Shown: positions 7,850 through 19,880, counted from the stretch's first letter. The stretch is DNA of 64,000 nucleotides from Pseudomonas prosekii (GCF_900105155.1 NZ_LT629762.1:3325001-3389000), one strand, 5' to 3'. The notes: generated by a model from the letters alone, not told the origin. A program made the numbers and translations.

Positions 7850-8299
7850 ATGACTCTTAAAAGACTTTCCGTTGTATTGCTGGCCTGCCTGACGTTGTCC
7901 GCTTGCGGGGGTGTCGACCCCAATTCTCCGTTGGGTCAGCGCAAGGCGATTTTCAAGCAAATGCTCAAGACCGGCGAAGATCTGGGTGGCATGTTGCGTG
8001 GACGCATTCCGTTCGATGGGCCGAAATTTGCCGAAGGTGCGGTGAAGCTTGATGCGTTGTCTCACGAGCCGTGGAAACATTTCCCACAGGTGCGCGAAGA
8101 AGATCACACCAGCGCCAAGGACGATGTCTGGCAGCAACAGGCACGCTTCCAGGAAATGGCCCGCAACCTTGAAACCGCGACCGGTGAATTGGTGGTGGCC
8201 AGCAAGGTCCAGCCGTACAAGGCCAGCAACCTTGGGCCGGCGGTGCAGAAAGTCGAAGATGCCTGCAGTGCGTGCCATAAACAGTTTCGGGATCATTGA
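7850..8299 (+). CDS. cytochrome c' family lipoprotein (class II cytochrome c)
   Basis: A 149-residue protein with a signal peptide ending in the lipobox LSAC. It has a mostly helical body and a single haem-binding CSACH motif near the C-terminus (residues about 139-143), the position typical of cytochrome c'. It should be exported, lipid-anchored and carry one covalent haem. Members bind NO or CO or pass electrons in the periplasm; the partner is not shown here. Divergent from mltA. Confidence 0.85.
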   Translation: MTLKRLSVVLLACLTLSACGGVDPNSPLGQRKAIFKQMLKTGEDLGGMLRGRIPFDGPKFAEGAVKLDALSHEPWKHFPQVREEDHTSAKDDVWQQQARFQEMARNLETATGELVVASKVQPYKASNLGPAVQKVEDACSACHKQFRDH

Positions 8300-8318
8300 T
8301 CTAGCGGTGTGTATTCCC

Positions 8319-8450
8319 TGTGGCGAGGGGGCTTGCCCCCGTTCGGCTGCGAAGCAGTCGTCAATTCGGCCCGCGCGGTCGATCTGATTATCCGCGTCTG
8401 CTGATTTGGGGTCGCTCCGCGACCCAACGGGGGCAAGCCCCCTCGCCACA
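8319..8450. repeat. long GGCGAGGGGGCTTGCCCCC-type palindromic repeat
   Basis: About 132 bp. Inverted outer arms (TGTGGCGAGGGGGCTTGCCCCCGTT and complement) enclose two GC-rich inner arms around GCTGCGAAGCAGTCGT. The same family recurs at 22836, 35746, 45493, 50576 and 63223. Lies between convergent genes. Confidence 0.88.
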
Positions 8451-8475
8451 AAAGCTCCCTCGCAACGCCTAGGTC

Positions 8476-8871
8476 CTACTTATCCAGTTCATCCAGCGCT
8501 TCCTGCAATTCCTTGCGGGATTCGGCGAGTTTGTCTTTGCGTTTGTTGATCTTCTCGGCGTCGCCCTTGCTCATGGCTTTGTCGAGGTCGGCCTGGCGTT
8601 TGCTGACGTCATGCTTGGCTTCAAGCACCTTGTTTTCGCGTTCCTTTTTCAGCGAAGCGTCGGTGCAGTGTTCGGTGACTTCGCGCAGGGCGGTTTCCAG
8701 GCCTGCTTGCTGATCGGCATTGCCATGGCTCTTGGCCAATTCGATCTGATTGACGATGCCTTGTTTCTTGGCTGCGCAGCCGGACAGGCCGGGGGCGTCT
8801 TCTGCCGCCATCACTGGCGCGGCCATCACGCCGCATAGGGTCAGCAGGGCGAGCGGTGTGAAAAATTTCAT
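8476..8871 (-). CDS. DUF1090 family periplasmic protein (YqjC-like)
   Basis: A 131-residue protein with a cleavable signal peptide (MKFFTPLALL...VMAAEDA), followed by a two-cysteine N-terminal part and a long charged coiled-coil helix rich in Lys and Glu. This matches DUF1090. The role is not established. The start at 8871 is chosen because it begins the signal peptide; the frame runs open to 9009 with no leader character. Downstream of ligB on the same strand. Confidence 0.82.
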   Translation of the reverse strand: MKFFTPLALLTLCGVMAAPVMAAEDAPGLSGCAAKKQGIVNQIELAKSHGNADQQAGLETALREVTEHCTDASLKKERENKVLEAKHDVSKRQADLDKAMSKGDAEKINKRKDKLAESRKELQEALDELDK

Positions 8872-8968
8872 AAAAGCTCCATGCGAAAAAAATGATCGAG
8901 TCGATGTGGCAATGGGCTGTTTGAGCGCAGCGCCAGCATTGGGTTCCCGGGCCGCCGGGCATTGTTGG

Positions 8969-10678
<1,710 letters not shown>

Positions 10679-10744
10679 TCAGTATTGGGAAGTGCGAGGG
10701 CGGGTTGTTTTGCAGGATGTGGCGGGGTGATGCGGATGACGCCA

Positions 10745-10896
10745 TCGCGGGCAAGCCTTGCTCCTACAGGGGGGCTTTGTTGTGCTTGCGATTGGCGCCT
10801 TCGCGTACGGCCCCTTCGCGGGCAAGCCTCGCTCCTACGGGGTCAGCGTTGTTTTGAGTATTCACGAGCCCCTGTAGGAGCGAGGCTTGCCCGCGA
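10745..10896. repeat. REP cluster
   Basis: Three copies of the CGCGGGCAAGCCTCGCTCCTAC REP motif, two direct and one inverted. Lies between ligB (divergent start at 10648) and the metK terminator. Confidence 0.85.
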
Positions 10897-10927
10897 AGGC
10901 AGCAACTCGGTCCCGAGCGCCAGCCAA

Positions 10928-10964
10928 TAAAAAGCCCCGCACGGCGCGAACCGTGCGGGGCTTG
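10928..10964 (-). terminator. rho-independent terminator of metK
   Basis: A GC-rich 13-bp stem (AAGCCCCGCACGG with its complement) with a short loop, followed on the minus strand by a T-rich tract. It lies about 18 bp past the metK stop. Confidence 0.9.
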
Positions 10965-10981
10965 GTGCAGCAGGAAAAGTC

Positions 10982-12172
10982 TTACAAACCAGCCGCCAGA
11001 CGCAGGTCGTCGGCGCGGTCGGTTTTTTCCCAAGTGAACGTGGTGAAGGTGTCGTCGCCCACGGTCTTGGTTTGCGGCGTGCGGCCGAAGTGGCCGTAGG
11101 CTGCGGTTTCCTGGTACATCGGGTGCAGCAGGTCGAGCATGGTGGTGATCGCGTATGGACGCAGGTCAAACACTTCGCGAACCAGTTTGACGATTTTGTC
11201 GTCGCTGATTTTGCCGGTGCCGAAGGTGTTCAACGAGATCGACGTAGGCTGGGCCACACCAATCGCGTAGGAAACCTGAATCTCGCAACGCTCGGCCAGG
11301 CCGGCAGCGACGATGTTCTTCGCCACATAACGACCCGCGTAAGCGGCCGAACGGTCAACCTTCGATGGATCCTTGCCGGAGAACGCGCCGCCGCCGTGAC
11401 GGGCCATGCCGCCGTAGCTGTCGACGATGATCTTGCGACCAGTCAGGCCGCAGTCGCCCACCGGGCCACCGATGATGAACTGGCCAGTCGGGTTGATGTG
11501 GAACTGGGTGTCTTTGCTCAGCAGTTCGGCAGGCAACACGTGCTTGACGATCAGCTCCATCACGCCTTCGCGCAGGTCTTTGTACGACACTTCCGGGTTG
11601 TGCTGGGTCGACAGAACAACGGCGTCGATACCGACAACCTTGCCGCCTTCGTAACGGCAAGTTACTTGCGACTTGGCGTCCGGGCGCAGCCATGGCAGCA
11701 GGCCGGATTTACGCGCTTCGGCCTGACGCTGCACCAGTTGGTGCGAGAAAGTGATCGGTGCAGGCATCAGCACGTCGGTTTCGTTGCTGGCGTAGCCGAA
11801 CATCAGGCCCTGGTCGCCGGCGCCCTGATCTTCAGGTTTGGCACGGTCGACACCCTGGTTGATGTCAGGGGACTGCTTGCCGATGATGTTCATCACGCCG
11901 CAGGTCGCGCCGTCGAAGCCGACGTCGGAGCTGTTGTAGCCGATATCGAGAATCACGTTACGGACGATATCTTCCAGGTCGACCCAGGCCGACGTGGTGA
12001 CTTCACCTGCGATGATGGCTACGCCGGTCTTGACCATGGTTTCGCACGCAACGCGAGCGAACTTGTCTTCAGCAATGATGGCGTCCAGCACCGCATCGGA
12101 AATCTGGTCGGCGATTTTGTCCGGATGCCCTTCGGACACGGACTCGGAGGTGAAGAGGGAGTATTCGCTCAT
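10982..12172 (-). CDS. metK: S-adenosylmethionine synthase
   Basis: A 396-residue cytosolic enzyme making S-adenosylmethionine from methionine and ATP. The N-terminal GHPDKIAD motif (residues about 15-22), the phosphate-binding [19 protein letters not shown] loop and full length all match MetK. It begins 18 bp after the stop of the ArsR-methyltransferase gene on the same strand, so the two form an operon and metK is likely controlled by the palindrome upstream of that gene. It ends at a strong terminator. Confidence 0.97.
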   Translation of the reverse strand: MSEYSLFTSESVSEGHPDKIADQISDAVLDAIIAEDKFARVACETMVKTGVAIIAGEVTTSAWVDLEDIVRNVILDIGYNSSDVGFDGATCGVMNIIGKQSPDINQGVDRAKPEDQGAGDQGLMFGYASNETDVLMPAPITFSHQLVQRQAEARKSGLLPWLRPDAKSQVTCRYEGGKVVGIDAVVLSTQHNPEVSYKDLREGVMELIVKHVLPAELLSKDTQFHINPTGQFIIGGPVGDCGLTGRKIIVDSYGGMARHGGGAFSGKDPSKVDRSAAYAGRYVAKNIVAAGLAERCEIQVSYAIGVAQPTSISLNTFGTGKISDDKIVKLVREVFDLRPYAITTMLDLLHPMYQETAAYGHFGRTPQTKTVGDDTFTTFTWEKTDRADDLRLAAGL

Positions 12173-12190
12173 CTCGATTTTTTCCTGAAT

Positions 12191-13186
12191 TTACCGATGG
12201 TGAGTGTCGCCAGTCGGCCGCTGAAAATGGCGGACCTGAATCTGGAAACCATTACGTAAGCCTACATAGAGGCTTTCCCCGGGAACGAGTCCCGCAGCGG
12301 TGGCCCAACGGGCCAAATCGTCCTGTTCAAACCCCAACCACAGATCACCGCAGGCCTCCCTGGCCCAACTCTGGTTGTGGCTACATAACTCTGTCACTAA
12401 CAGGCTACCGCCCGGTTTCAGCAGGCCGGCCATGTGTTTGAGTGCCTCGGCCGGCGCGGCGAAATGGTGCAGCACCATGTTCAGTACAACGCAATCGGCG
12501 GTCAGGCTGACACCATTCAAGGCATCGGCCAATTGCAGGCTGACGTTAGTCAGCGCATCGCGCACGCACACCTGGCGCGCCAGTTCGAGCATCGCCGCGC
12601 TGTTGTCCAGCGCCGTCACCTGCGTGAAGCGGCGCGCCAGTTCCGGCAGAAAGCTGCCATCGCCGGGGCCGACTTCGATGGCCGTCGCGCCTTCGCTGAA
12701 ACTCAACTTGTCGAGCAGCGCCACCACGCTTTCGCGGTACTGCGGCAGGCCGGCGATCAAGTCTTGCTGGGCGCGAAATTTCTCCGCCACCCGTGAGAAA
12801 AAGTCCTGGCTGGCCGCCGCCCGTTGCCCGTGAACCTGGGCGATGCGCGATTGCACATCGGCCGGCAGGGTCAGGTTGTCCACTTCTTCGAGCAGGGCGG
12901 CGTGCAGCTTGCCGCCCAGCAGGTCGGTGTGGGGCAGGGCGCGACGGTAGAAAATCGCATTGCCTTCACGGCGAGTCGCCACCAGATCGGCCTGGGCCAA
13001 TACCTTGAGGTGATGACTCATGCCCGACTGACCCATGCCGAAGATCTGCGCCAGTTCCAGCACGCCAAACGAATCGTTGGCCAACGCGCGCAATACATTC
13101 AGGCGCAGAGGATCGCCGCCGGCCTTGCACAGGGCCGCCAGCTCATCGCAATCGTCATGTTGAATGGAAGGCACGCGTAAATTCAT
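12191..13186 (-). CDS. sahR: ArsR-type HTH / SAM-methyltransferase fusion regulator, SahR-like
   Basis: A 331-residue protein. Residues about 15-85 form an ArsR winged helix (VLELAQIFGMGQSGMSHHLKV). Residues about 165-325 form a class I methyltransferase fold with the SAM-binding glycine motif EVGPGDGS at 171-178. This architecture, and its position directly upstream of metK, matches SahR, described as a repressor of methionine-cycle genes that responds to S-adenosylhomocysteine. The methyltransferase-like domain probably serves as a ligand sensor. No metal-binding cysteine set of classical ArsR is evident. A perfect inverted repeat 42 bp upstream is the likely operator. Alternative: a true methyltransferase fused to an HTH. 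Confidence 0.82.
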   Translation of the reverse strand: MNLRVPSIQHDDCDELAALCKAGGDPLRLNVLRALANDSFGVLELAQIFGMGQSGMSHHLKVLAQADLVATRREGNAIFYRRALPHTDLLGGKLHAALLEEVDNLTLPADVQSRIAQVHGQRAAASQDFFSRVAEKFRAQQDLIAGLPQYRESVVALLDKLSFSEGATAIEVGPGDGSFLPELARRFTQVTALDNSAAMLELARQVCVRDALTNVSLQLADALNGVSLTADCVVLNMVLHHFAAPAEALKHMAGLLKPGGSLLVTELCSHNQSWAREACGDLWLGFEQDDLARWATAAGLVPGESLYVGLRNGFQIQVRHFQRPTGDTHHR

Positions 13187-13227
13187 AAGGCCAGCAGTCT
13201 AGTGACGGTCAGAAAACCCCGCAAGGG

Positions 13228-13251
13228 CAATATCAAAAAGTTTTGATATTG
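13228..13251 (-). promoter_or_regulatory. perfect palindrome, probable SahR operator
   Basis: CAATATCAAAA, two bases, then TTTTGATATTG: a perfect 11-bp inverted repeat 42 bp upstream of the sahR-metK start codon. The symmetry and length fit an ArsR-family dimer site. Autoregulation of the sahR-metK operon is inferred. Confidence 0.75.
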
Positions 13252-13447
13252 CTCGATAGATGGCACTTCTCGGCGAGGTGTTCACTCTACAAACCAAGAG
13301 CGGAAAGGTTTCACCTGCAGAAACCGCCGTTATCCATGGGAAAAACGTCTCCAGATGACTATCTGTCATTGCCCCGAGGCGGCCCGGTGAGGGAAAATGC
13401 TCGCCTTTTTTCCGATTCGTTTTATTCAATCCCCCAGGAGATCAGCG

Positions 13448-15445
13448 ATGCCAAGCCGTCGTGAGCGTGCCAACGCCATTCGTGCCCTCAGCATGGATGC
13501 CGTGCAAAAAGCCAACAGCGGCCATCCCGGTGCCCCTATGGGTATGGCGGATATCGCCGAAGTACTTTGGCGTGACTACCTGAAGCACAACCCGAGCAAT
13601 CCATCGTTCGCCGACCGTGACCGCTTCGTGCTGTCCAACGGCCACGGCTCGATGCTGATCTACTCGCTGCTGCACCTGACCGGCTATGACCTGTCGATCG
13701 ATGACCTGAAAAACTTCCGCCAACTGCACAGCCGCACCCCGGGCCACCCGGAATTTGGCTACACGCCTGGCGTTGAAACCACCACCGGTCCACTGGGCCA
13801 GGGCCTGGCGAACGCCGTGGGTTTCGCCCTCGCGGAAAAAGTCATGGCGGCGCAGTTCAACCGTCCTGGCCACAACATCGTTGATCACCACACCTACGTG
13901 TTCCTCGGTGATGGCTGCATGATGGAAGGCATTTCCCACGAAGTCGGCTCGCTGGCCGGTACGTTGGGCCTGGGCAAACTGATCGCCTTCTACGATGACA
14001 ACGGCATCTCTATCGATGGCGAAGTCGAAGGCTGGTTCACCGACGACACGCCGAAGCGTTTCGAAGCCTACAACTGGCAGGTGATCCGCAACGTTGACGG
14101 TCACGACCCGGAAGAAATCAAGACCGCCATCGAAACTGCGCGCAAAAGCGAGCGGCCGACGCTGATCTGCTGCAAGACCACCATCGGTTTCGGTTCGCCG
14201 AACAAGCAGGGCAAAGAAGACTGCCACGGCGCCCCGCTGGGTGACGCGGAAATCACGTTGACCCGCGCTGCGCTGAACTGGAACCACGGCCCGTTCGACA
14301 TCCCGGCTGACATCTACGCCGAGTGGGACGCCAAGGAATCCGGTCGCGCTGCTGAAGCCGAGTGGGACCAGCGTTTCGCTGCTTACTCCGCTGCATTCCC
14401 GACCGAAGCCAACGAACTGATCCGTCGTCTGAGCGGCGAACTGCCGGCCGACTTCGCCGAAAAAGCCTCGGCTTATATCGCTGAAGTCGCGGCCAAGGGC
14501 GAAACCATCGCCAGCCGTAAAGCCAGCCAGAACGCACTGAATGCCTACGGTCCGCTGTTGCCGGAACTGCTGGGCGGCTCCGCTGACCTCGCCGGTTCCA
14601 ACCTGACCTTGTGGAAAGGTTGCAAAGGCGTAACGGCGGAAGACGCCAGCGGCAACTACATGTACTACGGCGTTCGCGAGTTCGGCATGAGCGCGATCAT
14701 GAACGGCGTGTCCCTGCACGGCGGTCTGGTGCCTTACGGCGCTACTTTCCTGATGTTCATGGAATACGCGCGCAACGCCGTCCGCATGGCCTCGTTGATG
14801 AAGAAGCGCGTGGTGTTCGTCTACACCCACGACTCCATCGGTCTGGGCGAAGACGGCCCGACGCACCAGGCGGTCGAGCAATTGACCAGCCTGCGCACCA
14901 CGCCAAACCTCGACACCTGGCGTCCAGCCGATGCCGTTGAATCGGCGGTGTGCTGGAAGTACGCAATCGAACGCAAGGACGGCCCTTCGGCGCTGATCTT
15001 CTCGCGGCAGAACCTGCAGCATCAGGAACGTGATGCCGGCCAGATCGCCGACATCGCCCGTGGCGGTTACGTGTTGAAGGACTGCGCAGGCGAGCCTGAG
15101 CTGATCCTGATCTCCACCGGTTCGGAAGTGGGCCTGGCTGTTCAGGCTTACGACAAACTGACCGCGCAAGGTCGCAACGTGCGTGTGGTTTCGATGCCTT
15201 GCACCAGCGTGTTCGATGCTCAGGACGCCGGTTACAAGCAAGCAGTCCTGCCGTTGCAAGTCAGCGCGCGTATCGCCATCGAAGCCGCGCACGCGGACTA
15301 CTGGTACAAGTACGTGGGCCTGGAAGGTCGCGTGATCGGCATGACCACCTACGGCGAGTCGGCGCCTGCGCCAGCCTTGTTCGAAGAGTTCGGCTTCACC
15401 CTGGAAAACATCCTGGGTCAGGCTGAAGAGCTGCTGGAAGACTAA
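13448..15445 (+). CDS. tkt: transketolase
   Basis: A 665-residue thiamine-diphosphate enzyme that moves two-carbon units between sugar phosphates in the pentose phosphate pathway. Seen: the TPP-binding [12 protein letters not shown]...DDNGISIDG region, catalytic-site histidine motifs such as [11 protein letters not shown], and the C-terminal [14 protein letters not shown] domain. The start at 13448 has CCCAGGAGA in front; the frame opens earlier at 13397 without support. It heads a tkt-epd-pgk-fba cluster found in many pseudomonads, and is divergent from sahR. Confidence 0.97.
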   Translation: MPSRRERANAIRALSMDAVQKANSGHPGAPMGMADIAEVLWRDYLKHNPSNPSFADRDRFVLSNGHGSMLIYSLLHLTGYDLSIDDLKNFRQLHSRTPGHPEFGYTPGVETTTGPLGQGLANAVGFALAEKVMAAQFNRPGHNIVDHHTYVFLGDGCMMEGISHEVGSLAGTLGLGKLIAFYDDNGISIDGEVEGWFTDDTPKRFEAYNWQVIRNVDGHDPEEIKTAIETARKSERPTLICCKTTIGFGSPNKQGKEDCHGAPLGDAEITLTRAALNWNHGPFDIPADIYAEWDAKESGRAAEAEWDQRFAAYSAAFPTEANELIRRLSGELPADFAEKASAYIAEVAAKGETIASRKASQNALNAYGPLLPELLGGSADLAGSNLTLWKGCKGVTAEDASGNYMYYGVREFGMSAIMNGVSLHGGLVPYGATFLMFMEYARNAVRMASLMKKRVVFVYTHDSIGLGEDGPTHQAVEQLTSLRTTPNLDTWRPADAVESAVCWKYAIERKDGPSALIFSRQNLQHQERDAGQIADIARGGYVLKDCAGEPELILISTGSEVGLAVQAYDKLTAQGRNVRVVSMPCTSVFDAQDAGYKQAVLPLQVSARIAIEAAHADYWYKYVGLEGRVIGMTTYGESAPAPALFEEFGFTLENILGQAEELLED

Positions 15446-15476
15446 GTCTGAAGGATGCGTTGTCCGGGCTGGCCTC

Positions 15477-15560
15477 TTCGCGGGCAAGCCTCGCTCCTAC
15501 AAGGGATCGTGTTGTTTTTCATGACAACCGAAAACCTGTAGGAGCGAGGCTTGCCCGCGA
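15477..15560. repeat. REP pair (inverted)
   Basis: Two inverted copies of the TTCGCGGGCAAGCCTCGCTCCTAC motif, lying between tkt and epd inside a same-strand cluster. It could shape mRNA stability or partial termination. Confidence 0.85.
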
Positions 15561-15617
15561 AGGCGTCGGCCCTGCCACCACTGCAACAACGGATTCACCA
15601 CGGTAATCGAGAACCCC

Positions 15618-16685
15618 ATGCCTCAACCGCGTCCTTACAAAGTTGCACTCAACGGCTACGGCCGCATTGGTCGTTGCGTCTTGCGTGCGTTGTTTGAGCG
15701 AGGCGAGAAAGCCGGGTTTGAAATTGTCGCGATCAACGATCTGGCGGACATGGCCAGCATCGAATACCTGACACGCTTTGACTCCACTCACGGGCGATTC
15801 CCCGGCGAAGTGCGCGTTGAAGACGATTGTCTGCATATTAATGGCGACTGCGTGAAGGTCCTGCGCAGTGCCACCCCCGAAGGCATCGATTGGGCGTCAC
15901 TGGGCGTCGATCTGGTGCTGGAATGCTCCGGCGCATACCACACGCGCGCCGATGGCCAGCGCTTTCTCGACGCCGGCGCGCCGCGTGTGCTGTTTTCCCA
16001 GCCGATGGCCAGCGAGGCGGATGTCGACGCCACCATCGTCTACGGCGTGAACCAGGATTGCCTGACCGGCGACGAACTGCTGGTGTCCAACGCGTCCTGC
16101 ACCACCAACTGCGGCGTGCCGCTGTTGCGCTTGCTGGATCAGGCCATTGGTCTGGAATACGTGTCGATCACCACCATTCACTCGGCGATGAACGATCAAC
16201 CGGTCATCGATGCTTATCACCACGAAGACCTGCGCCGCACCCGTTCGGCGTTCCAGTCGGTGATCCCGGTGTCCACTGGTCTGGCGCGTGGCATCGAACG
16301 GCTGCTGCCGGAACTTGCCGGGCGAATTCAGGCCAAAGCCGTACGCGTGCCGACCGTCAACGTGTCGTGCCTCGACATCACGATGCAAACCGTCAGCGAC
16401 ACCGATGCCACCGAGGTCAACCGGATCCTGCGCGAGGCCGCCACCACTGGCCCGCTCAAAGGCCTGCTGGCCTACACCGAGTTGCCGCACGCCAGTTGTG
16501 ATTTCAATCATGACCCTCATTCGGCCATCGTCGATGCCAGTCAGACCCGTGTTTCCGGCCCACGGCTGGTGAACATCCTGGCTTGGTTCGACAACGAATG
16601 GGGGTTTGCCAATCGAATGCTGGATGTTGCGGAACACTATCTGCAGGCAGCCGGCTCTCCAAAACACTGCACCCCAAAACAGTAG
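15618..16685 (+). CDS. epd: D-erythrose-4-phosphate dehydrogenase (GapDH superfamily)
   Basis: A 355-residue NAD-binding dehydrogenase with the GYGRIGRCVLRALF Rossmann motif and the catalytic cysteine in SNASCTTNC. Its place between tkt and pgk, and the sequence differing from glycolytic Gap, favour Epd. Epd makes 4-phosphoerythronate for pyridoxal phosphate synthesis. The alternative is a second glyceraldehyde-3-phosphate dehydrogenase. Begins 170 bp after tkt, past a REP pair; pgk follows after 12 bp. Confidence 0.9.
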   Translation: MPQPRPYKVALNGYGRIGRCVLRALFERGEKAGFEIVAINDLADMASIEYLTRFDSTHGRFPGEVRVEDDCLHINGDCVKVLRSATPEGIDWASLGVDLVLECSGAYHTRADGQRFLDAGAPRVLFSQPMASEADVDATIVYGVNQDCLTGDELLVSNASCTTNCGVPLLRLLDQAIGLEYVSITTIHSAMNDQPVIDAYHHEDLRRTRSAFQSVIPVSTGLARGIERLLPELAGRIQAKAVRVPTVNVSCLDITMQTVSDTDATEVNRILREAATTGPLKGLLAYTELPHASCDFNHDPHSAIVDASQTRVSGPRLVNILAWFDNEWGFANRMLDVAEHYLQAAGSPKHCTPKQ

Positions 16686-16697
16686 GAAATGCGACCC

Positions 16698-17861
16698 ATG
16701 ACCGTGTTGAAGATGACCGACCTCGATCTGCAAGGTAAGCGCGTATTGATCCGCGAAGACCTCAACGTCCCAGTCAAGGACGGTGTTGTCACCAGCGATG
16801 CGCGAATCCTGGCTTCGCTGCCGACCATCAAGCTGGCCCTGGAAAAAGGCGCGGCGGTGATGGTTTGCTCGCACCTTGGGCGTCCGACCGAAGGCGAATT
16901 CTCGGCCGAGAACAGCCTCAAGCCTGTCGCCGACTACCTGAGCAAGGCGCTGGGCCGCGACGTGCCGCTGGTGGCCGATTACCTGAACGGCGTTGACGTG
17001 AAGGCCGGCGACATCGTTTTGTTCGAGAACGTGCGCTTCAACAAAGGTGAGAAAAAGAACGCTGACGAACTGGCCCAGCAATACGCCGCCCTGTGCGACG
17101 TGTTCGTGATGGACGCCTTCGGCACCGCTCACCGCGCCGAGGGTTCGACCCACGGCGTCGCCAAGTTCGCCAAAGTCGCCGCTGCTGGCCCGTTGCTGGC
17201 CGCTGAACTGGACGCACTGGGCAAAGCCCTCGGCGCCCCGGCGCAACCGATGGCCGCCATCGTTGCCGGCTCCAAGGTCTCGACCAAACTCGACGTGCTC
17301 AACAGCCTGAGCCAGATCTGCAACCAGTTGATCGTCGGCGGCGGCATTGCCAACACCTTCCTCGCGGCGGCCGGTCACCCGGTCGGCAAATCCCTGTACG
17401 AGCCAGACCTGCTGGACACCGCGCGCGAAATCGCCGGCAAAGTCAGCGTGCCGTTGCCGGTCGACGTCGTGGTTGCCAAGGAATTCGCGGAAAGCGCCAC
17501 TGCCACCGTCAAGCTGATCGCCGATGTGGCCGCAGACGACATGATTCTGGACATCGGCCCGCAGACTGCAGCCCATTTCGCCGAGCTGCTGAAATCGTCG
17601 AAAACCATTCTGTGGAACGGCCCGGTCGGCGTGTTCGAATTCGACCAGTTCGGCAACGGCACCAAAGTGCTGGCCCAGGCCATCGCAGAAAGTTCGGCGT
17701 TCTCCATCGCGGGCGGCGGCGACACCTTGGCCGCCATCGACAAATATGGCGTTGCTGACAAGATCTCCTACATTTCCACTGGCGGCGGTGCGTTCCTCGA
17801 GTTCGTCGAAGGCAAGGTTCTGCCAGCGGTTGAAGTTCTGGAAAGCCGGGCCAAGGCCTGA
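16698..17861 (+). CDS. pgk: phosphoglycerate kinase
   Basis: A 387-residue glycolytic kinase transferring phosphate between 1,3-bisphosphoglycerate and ADP. Seen: [11 protein letters not shown] at the N-terminus, [13 protein letters not shown], and the nucleotide-binding C-terminal [17 protein letters not shown] and [13 protein letters not shown] motifs. The start at 16698 (MTVLKMTDL) has AGGAAA upstream; an in-frame ATG at 16689 is less likely. Coupled to epd. Confidence 0.97.
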   Translation: MTVLKMTDLDLQGKRVLIREDLNVPVKDGVVTSDARILASLPTIKLALEKGAAVMVCSHLGRPTEGEFSAENSLKPVADYLSKALGRDVPLVADYLNGVDVKAGDIVLFENVRFNKGEKKNADELAQQYAALCDVFVMDAFGTAHRAEGSTHGVAKFAKVAAAGPLLAAELDALGKALGAPAQPMAAIVAGSKVSTKLDVLNSLSQICNQLIVGGGIANTFLAAAGHPVGKSLYEPDLLDTAREIAGKVSVPLPVDVVVAKEFAESATATVKLIADVAADDMILDIGPQTAAHFAELLKSSKTILWNGPVGVFEFDQFGNGTKVLAQAIAESSAFSIAGGGDTLAAIDKYGVADKISYISTGGGAFLEFVEGKVLPAVEVLESRAKA

Positions 17862-17895
17862 GTCCAATCCTGTGACCAGGCAAAGGAGTGTTGAC

Positions 17896-18120
17896 ATGGT
17901 CAGGCACATAGCGCTGTTGATCATCGCGGTTTCGCTGGCAGCTTGCGGGAGTAATCCCAAAGCCAAGCCTGAACCTGCGCCGACTGCGCCGGATGAAAAA
18001 GGCTGTTATCAGGCCGATTGGCAAGCGGAAACCAATCCGGTGCTCAACAAGCGTTCCGGGCCTGATGGCCTGGACAAATACGAGACCCAGACCCCGGCCA
18101 AGGAACATGGCTGCCCTTGA
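17896..18120 (+). CDS. small lipoprotein, unknown function
   Basis: A 74-residue protein with a strong AAAGGAG site before ATG at 17896. A short signal peptide ends in the lipobox LAAC. It is followed by a Pro/Lys/Glu-rich linker and a small domain with two cysteines. It lies 34 bp after pgk in the same direction and may ride on the glycolytic transcript. Not recognised beyond conserved Pseudomonas lipoprotein. Confidence 0.75.
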   Translation: MVRHIALLIIAVSLAACGSNPKAKPEPAPTAPDEKGCYQADWQAETNPVLNKRSGPDGLDKYETQTPAKEHGCP

Positions 18121-18176
18121 TGGGTCTGACTCATTACTCAAGGCTGGCGGCGCGCGCCGTCGGTCGAGGAACACGG

Positions 18177-18509
18177 ATGAAAGGCTTTATCGCCATCATG
18201 GCGCTGGCACTGCTGGCAGGTTGCTCCACGTTCAACCTGTTCGACGCGTCGGCACCTGCGGACAACTGGACCACCTGGACCTGCGACAGCGAGGCCAAAG
18301 TGCTCTGGCGCTACACCGATGACAGTCGCAAGGAAGTCGACGTGCGCCTCGGCGGGGCCGATCAGGTCTACCGCTTGAAGCTTGAACCGGGCGCCGAAGG
18401 TTCGCTGTACAGCGACGACATGCTGGCGTTTCACGTAAAAGGTGAGGAAGGCCTGGTGTACTGGGTCGCCACCAACGATTTGATTGGCCGCGGTTGTAAA
18501 GCTGAATGA
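18177..18509 (+). CDS. MliC/PliC-like lysozyme inhibitor lipoprotein
   Basis: A 110-residue protein with signal peptide and lipobox LAGC. A WTCDSEAKVLWRY start and SLYSDDMLAFHVKGEEGLVYW segment fit the MliC fold that inhibits C-type lysozyme, with the usual two-cysteine pair (the C of WTC and C-terminal GRGC). Predicted at the periplasmic face, guarding peptidoglycan. Start at 18177 follows GAGGA. Second small lipoprotein between pgk and fba. Confidence 0.75.
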   Translation: MKGFIAIMALALLAGCSTFNLFDASAPADNWTTWTCDSEAKVLWRYTDDSRKEVDVRLGGADQVYRLKLEPGAEGSLYSDDMLAFHVKGEEGLVYWVATNDLIGRGCKAE

Positions 18510-18532
18510 TACGAGGGGCCGACGCTAACCCT

Positions 18533-18624
18533 GTGGGAGCCGAGCTTGCTCGCGATGAGGCCAGCACATTCAACACCTGTGTTGGCAGTTGAAGCGCTAT
18601 CGCGAGCAAGCTCGGCTCCCACAG
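18533..18624. repeat. REP pair (inverted)
   Basis: Inverted copies of CTGTGGGAGC(C)GAGCTTGCTCGCGA, between the lysozyme inhibitor gene and fba. Confidence 0.85.
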
Positions 18625-18762
18625 GAAATCGACGGCTCTCAGGATTTTTGTAATACCGAATGAGCGGACCGGCCTCACCCCCGATCTGCAATAACTTGAA
18701 TAGCCGCCGCCGCTACGGCAGGCTGGCACGATTAACGACCCAAACCGGGAGAGACACACACA

Positions 18763-19827
18763 ATGGCACTTATCAGCATGCGCCAGATGTTGGACCACGC
18801 AGCCGAATTCGGCTACGGCGTTCCAGCCTTCAACGTCAACAACCTTGAGCAGATGCGCGCCATCATGGAAGCCGCTGACAAGACTGACTCCCCGGTGATC
18901 GTCCAGGCCTCGGCCGGTGCGCGCAAATACGCAGGCGCGCCGTTCCTGCGTCACCTGATCCTGGCGGCAATCGAAGAATTCCCGCACATCCCGGTGTGCA
19001 TGCACCAGGACCACGGCACCAGCCCTGACGTCTGCCAGCGCTCGATCCAACTGGGCTTCAGCTCGGTGATGATGGACGGCTCCCTTGGCGAAGACGGCAA
19101 GACTCCGACCGACTACGACTACAACATCCGCGTTACCCAACAAACCGTGGCCATGGCTCACGCCTGCGGCGTTTCGGTAGAAGGCGAGCTGGGCTGCCTG
19201 GGTTCGCTGGAAACCGGCATGGCCGGTGAAGAAGACGGCATCGGCGCAGAAGGCGTTCTGGACCACAGCCAAATGCTCACCGACCCGGAAGAAGCCGCTG
19301 ACTTCGTCAAACGCACCCAGGTCGACGCCCTGGCCATCGCCATCGGCACCAGCCACGGCGCCTACAAATTCACCAAGCCACCTACCGGCGACGTGTTGGC
19401 CATCGACCGCATCAAAGAAATCCACAAACGCATCCCCAACACCCACCTGGTGATGCACGGCTCGTCTTCGGTCCCACAAGACTGGCTGGCGATCATCAAC
19501 CAGTACGGCGGCGACATCAAAGAAACCTACGGCGTACCGGTTGAAGAAATCGTCGAAGGCATCAAGCACGGCGTACGCAAGGTCAACATCGACACCGACC
19601 TGCGCCTGGCGTCCACCGGTGCGATGCGTCGCCTGATGGCCACCAACCCGAGCGAATTCGACCCACGTAAATTCTTCGGCGCCACCGTGACCGCCATGCG
19701 TGATGTGTGTATCGCTCGTTACGAAGCGTTTGGTACTGCCGGTAATGCTTCGAAGATCAAGCCGATCTCGTTGGAAGCGATGTATCAGCGTTATCTGAAG
19801 GGTGAGTTGAACGCTAAGGTTAACTAA
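18763..19827 (+). CDS. fba: fructose-bisphosphate aldolase, class II
   Basis: A 354-residue zinc-dependent aldolase interconverting fructose 1,6-bisphosphate with dihydroxyacetone phosphate and glyceraldehyde 3-phosphate. Seen: MHQDHGTS with metal-ligand histidine, [30 protein letters not shown] and VMHGSSS, all class II marks. Its last 106 codons (from about 19511) and the following terminator occur a second time at 21541-21911, differing only at synonymous positions, on the far side of a hipBA module. The present 3' end may thus be imported DNA that restored the gene. Confidence 0.96.
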   Translation: MALISMRQMLDHAAEFGYGVPAFNVNNLEQMRAIMEAADKTDSPVIVQASAGARKYAGAPFLRHLILAAIEEFPHIPVCMHQDHGTSPDVCQRSIQLGFSSVMMDGSLGEDGKTPTDYDYNIRVTQQTVAMAHACGVSVEGELGCLGSLETGMAGEEDGIGAEGVLDHSQMLTDPEEAADFVKRTQVDALAIAIGTSHGAYKFTKPPTGDVLAIDRIKEIHKRIPNTHLVMHGSSSVPQDWLAIINQYGGDIKETYGVPVEEIVEGIKHGVRKVNIDTDLRLASTGAMRRLMATNPSEFDPRKFFGATVTAMRDVCIARYEAFGTAGNASKIKPISLEAMYQRYLKGELNAKVN

Positions 19828-19880
19828 GCCTTAGTGTTAAACAGCTTTGATAAGAAACCCGCCGTGAGGCGGGTTTTTTT
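19511..19880 (+). repeat. fba 3' end plus terminator, copy 1 of a direct duplication
   Basis: About 370 bp matching 21541-21911. The coding part has about 20 differences in about 320 bp, all at third codon positions with no amino-acid change. The short stretch after the stop codon has diverged more, but the terminator hairpin is kept. Confidence 0.9.
19855..19880 (+). terminator. rho-independent terminator of fba
   Basis: AAACCCGCC, a short loop, GGCGGG and a run of seven T, about 28 bp past the fba stop. Confidence 0.93.

Noticed and set aside
13187..13447. SAM or SAH riboswitch in the sahR-tkt gap
   Set aside because: No conserved riboswitch core was seen; the palindrome explains regulation by a protein better.
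13442..17966. Long minus-strand frames opposite tkt, epd and pgk
   Set aside because: Shadows of strongly biased glycolytic genes whose plus-strand products have all expected motifs.
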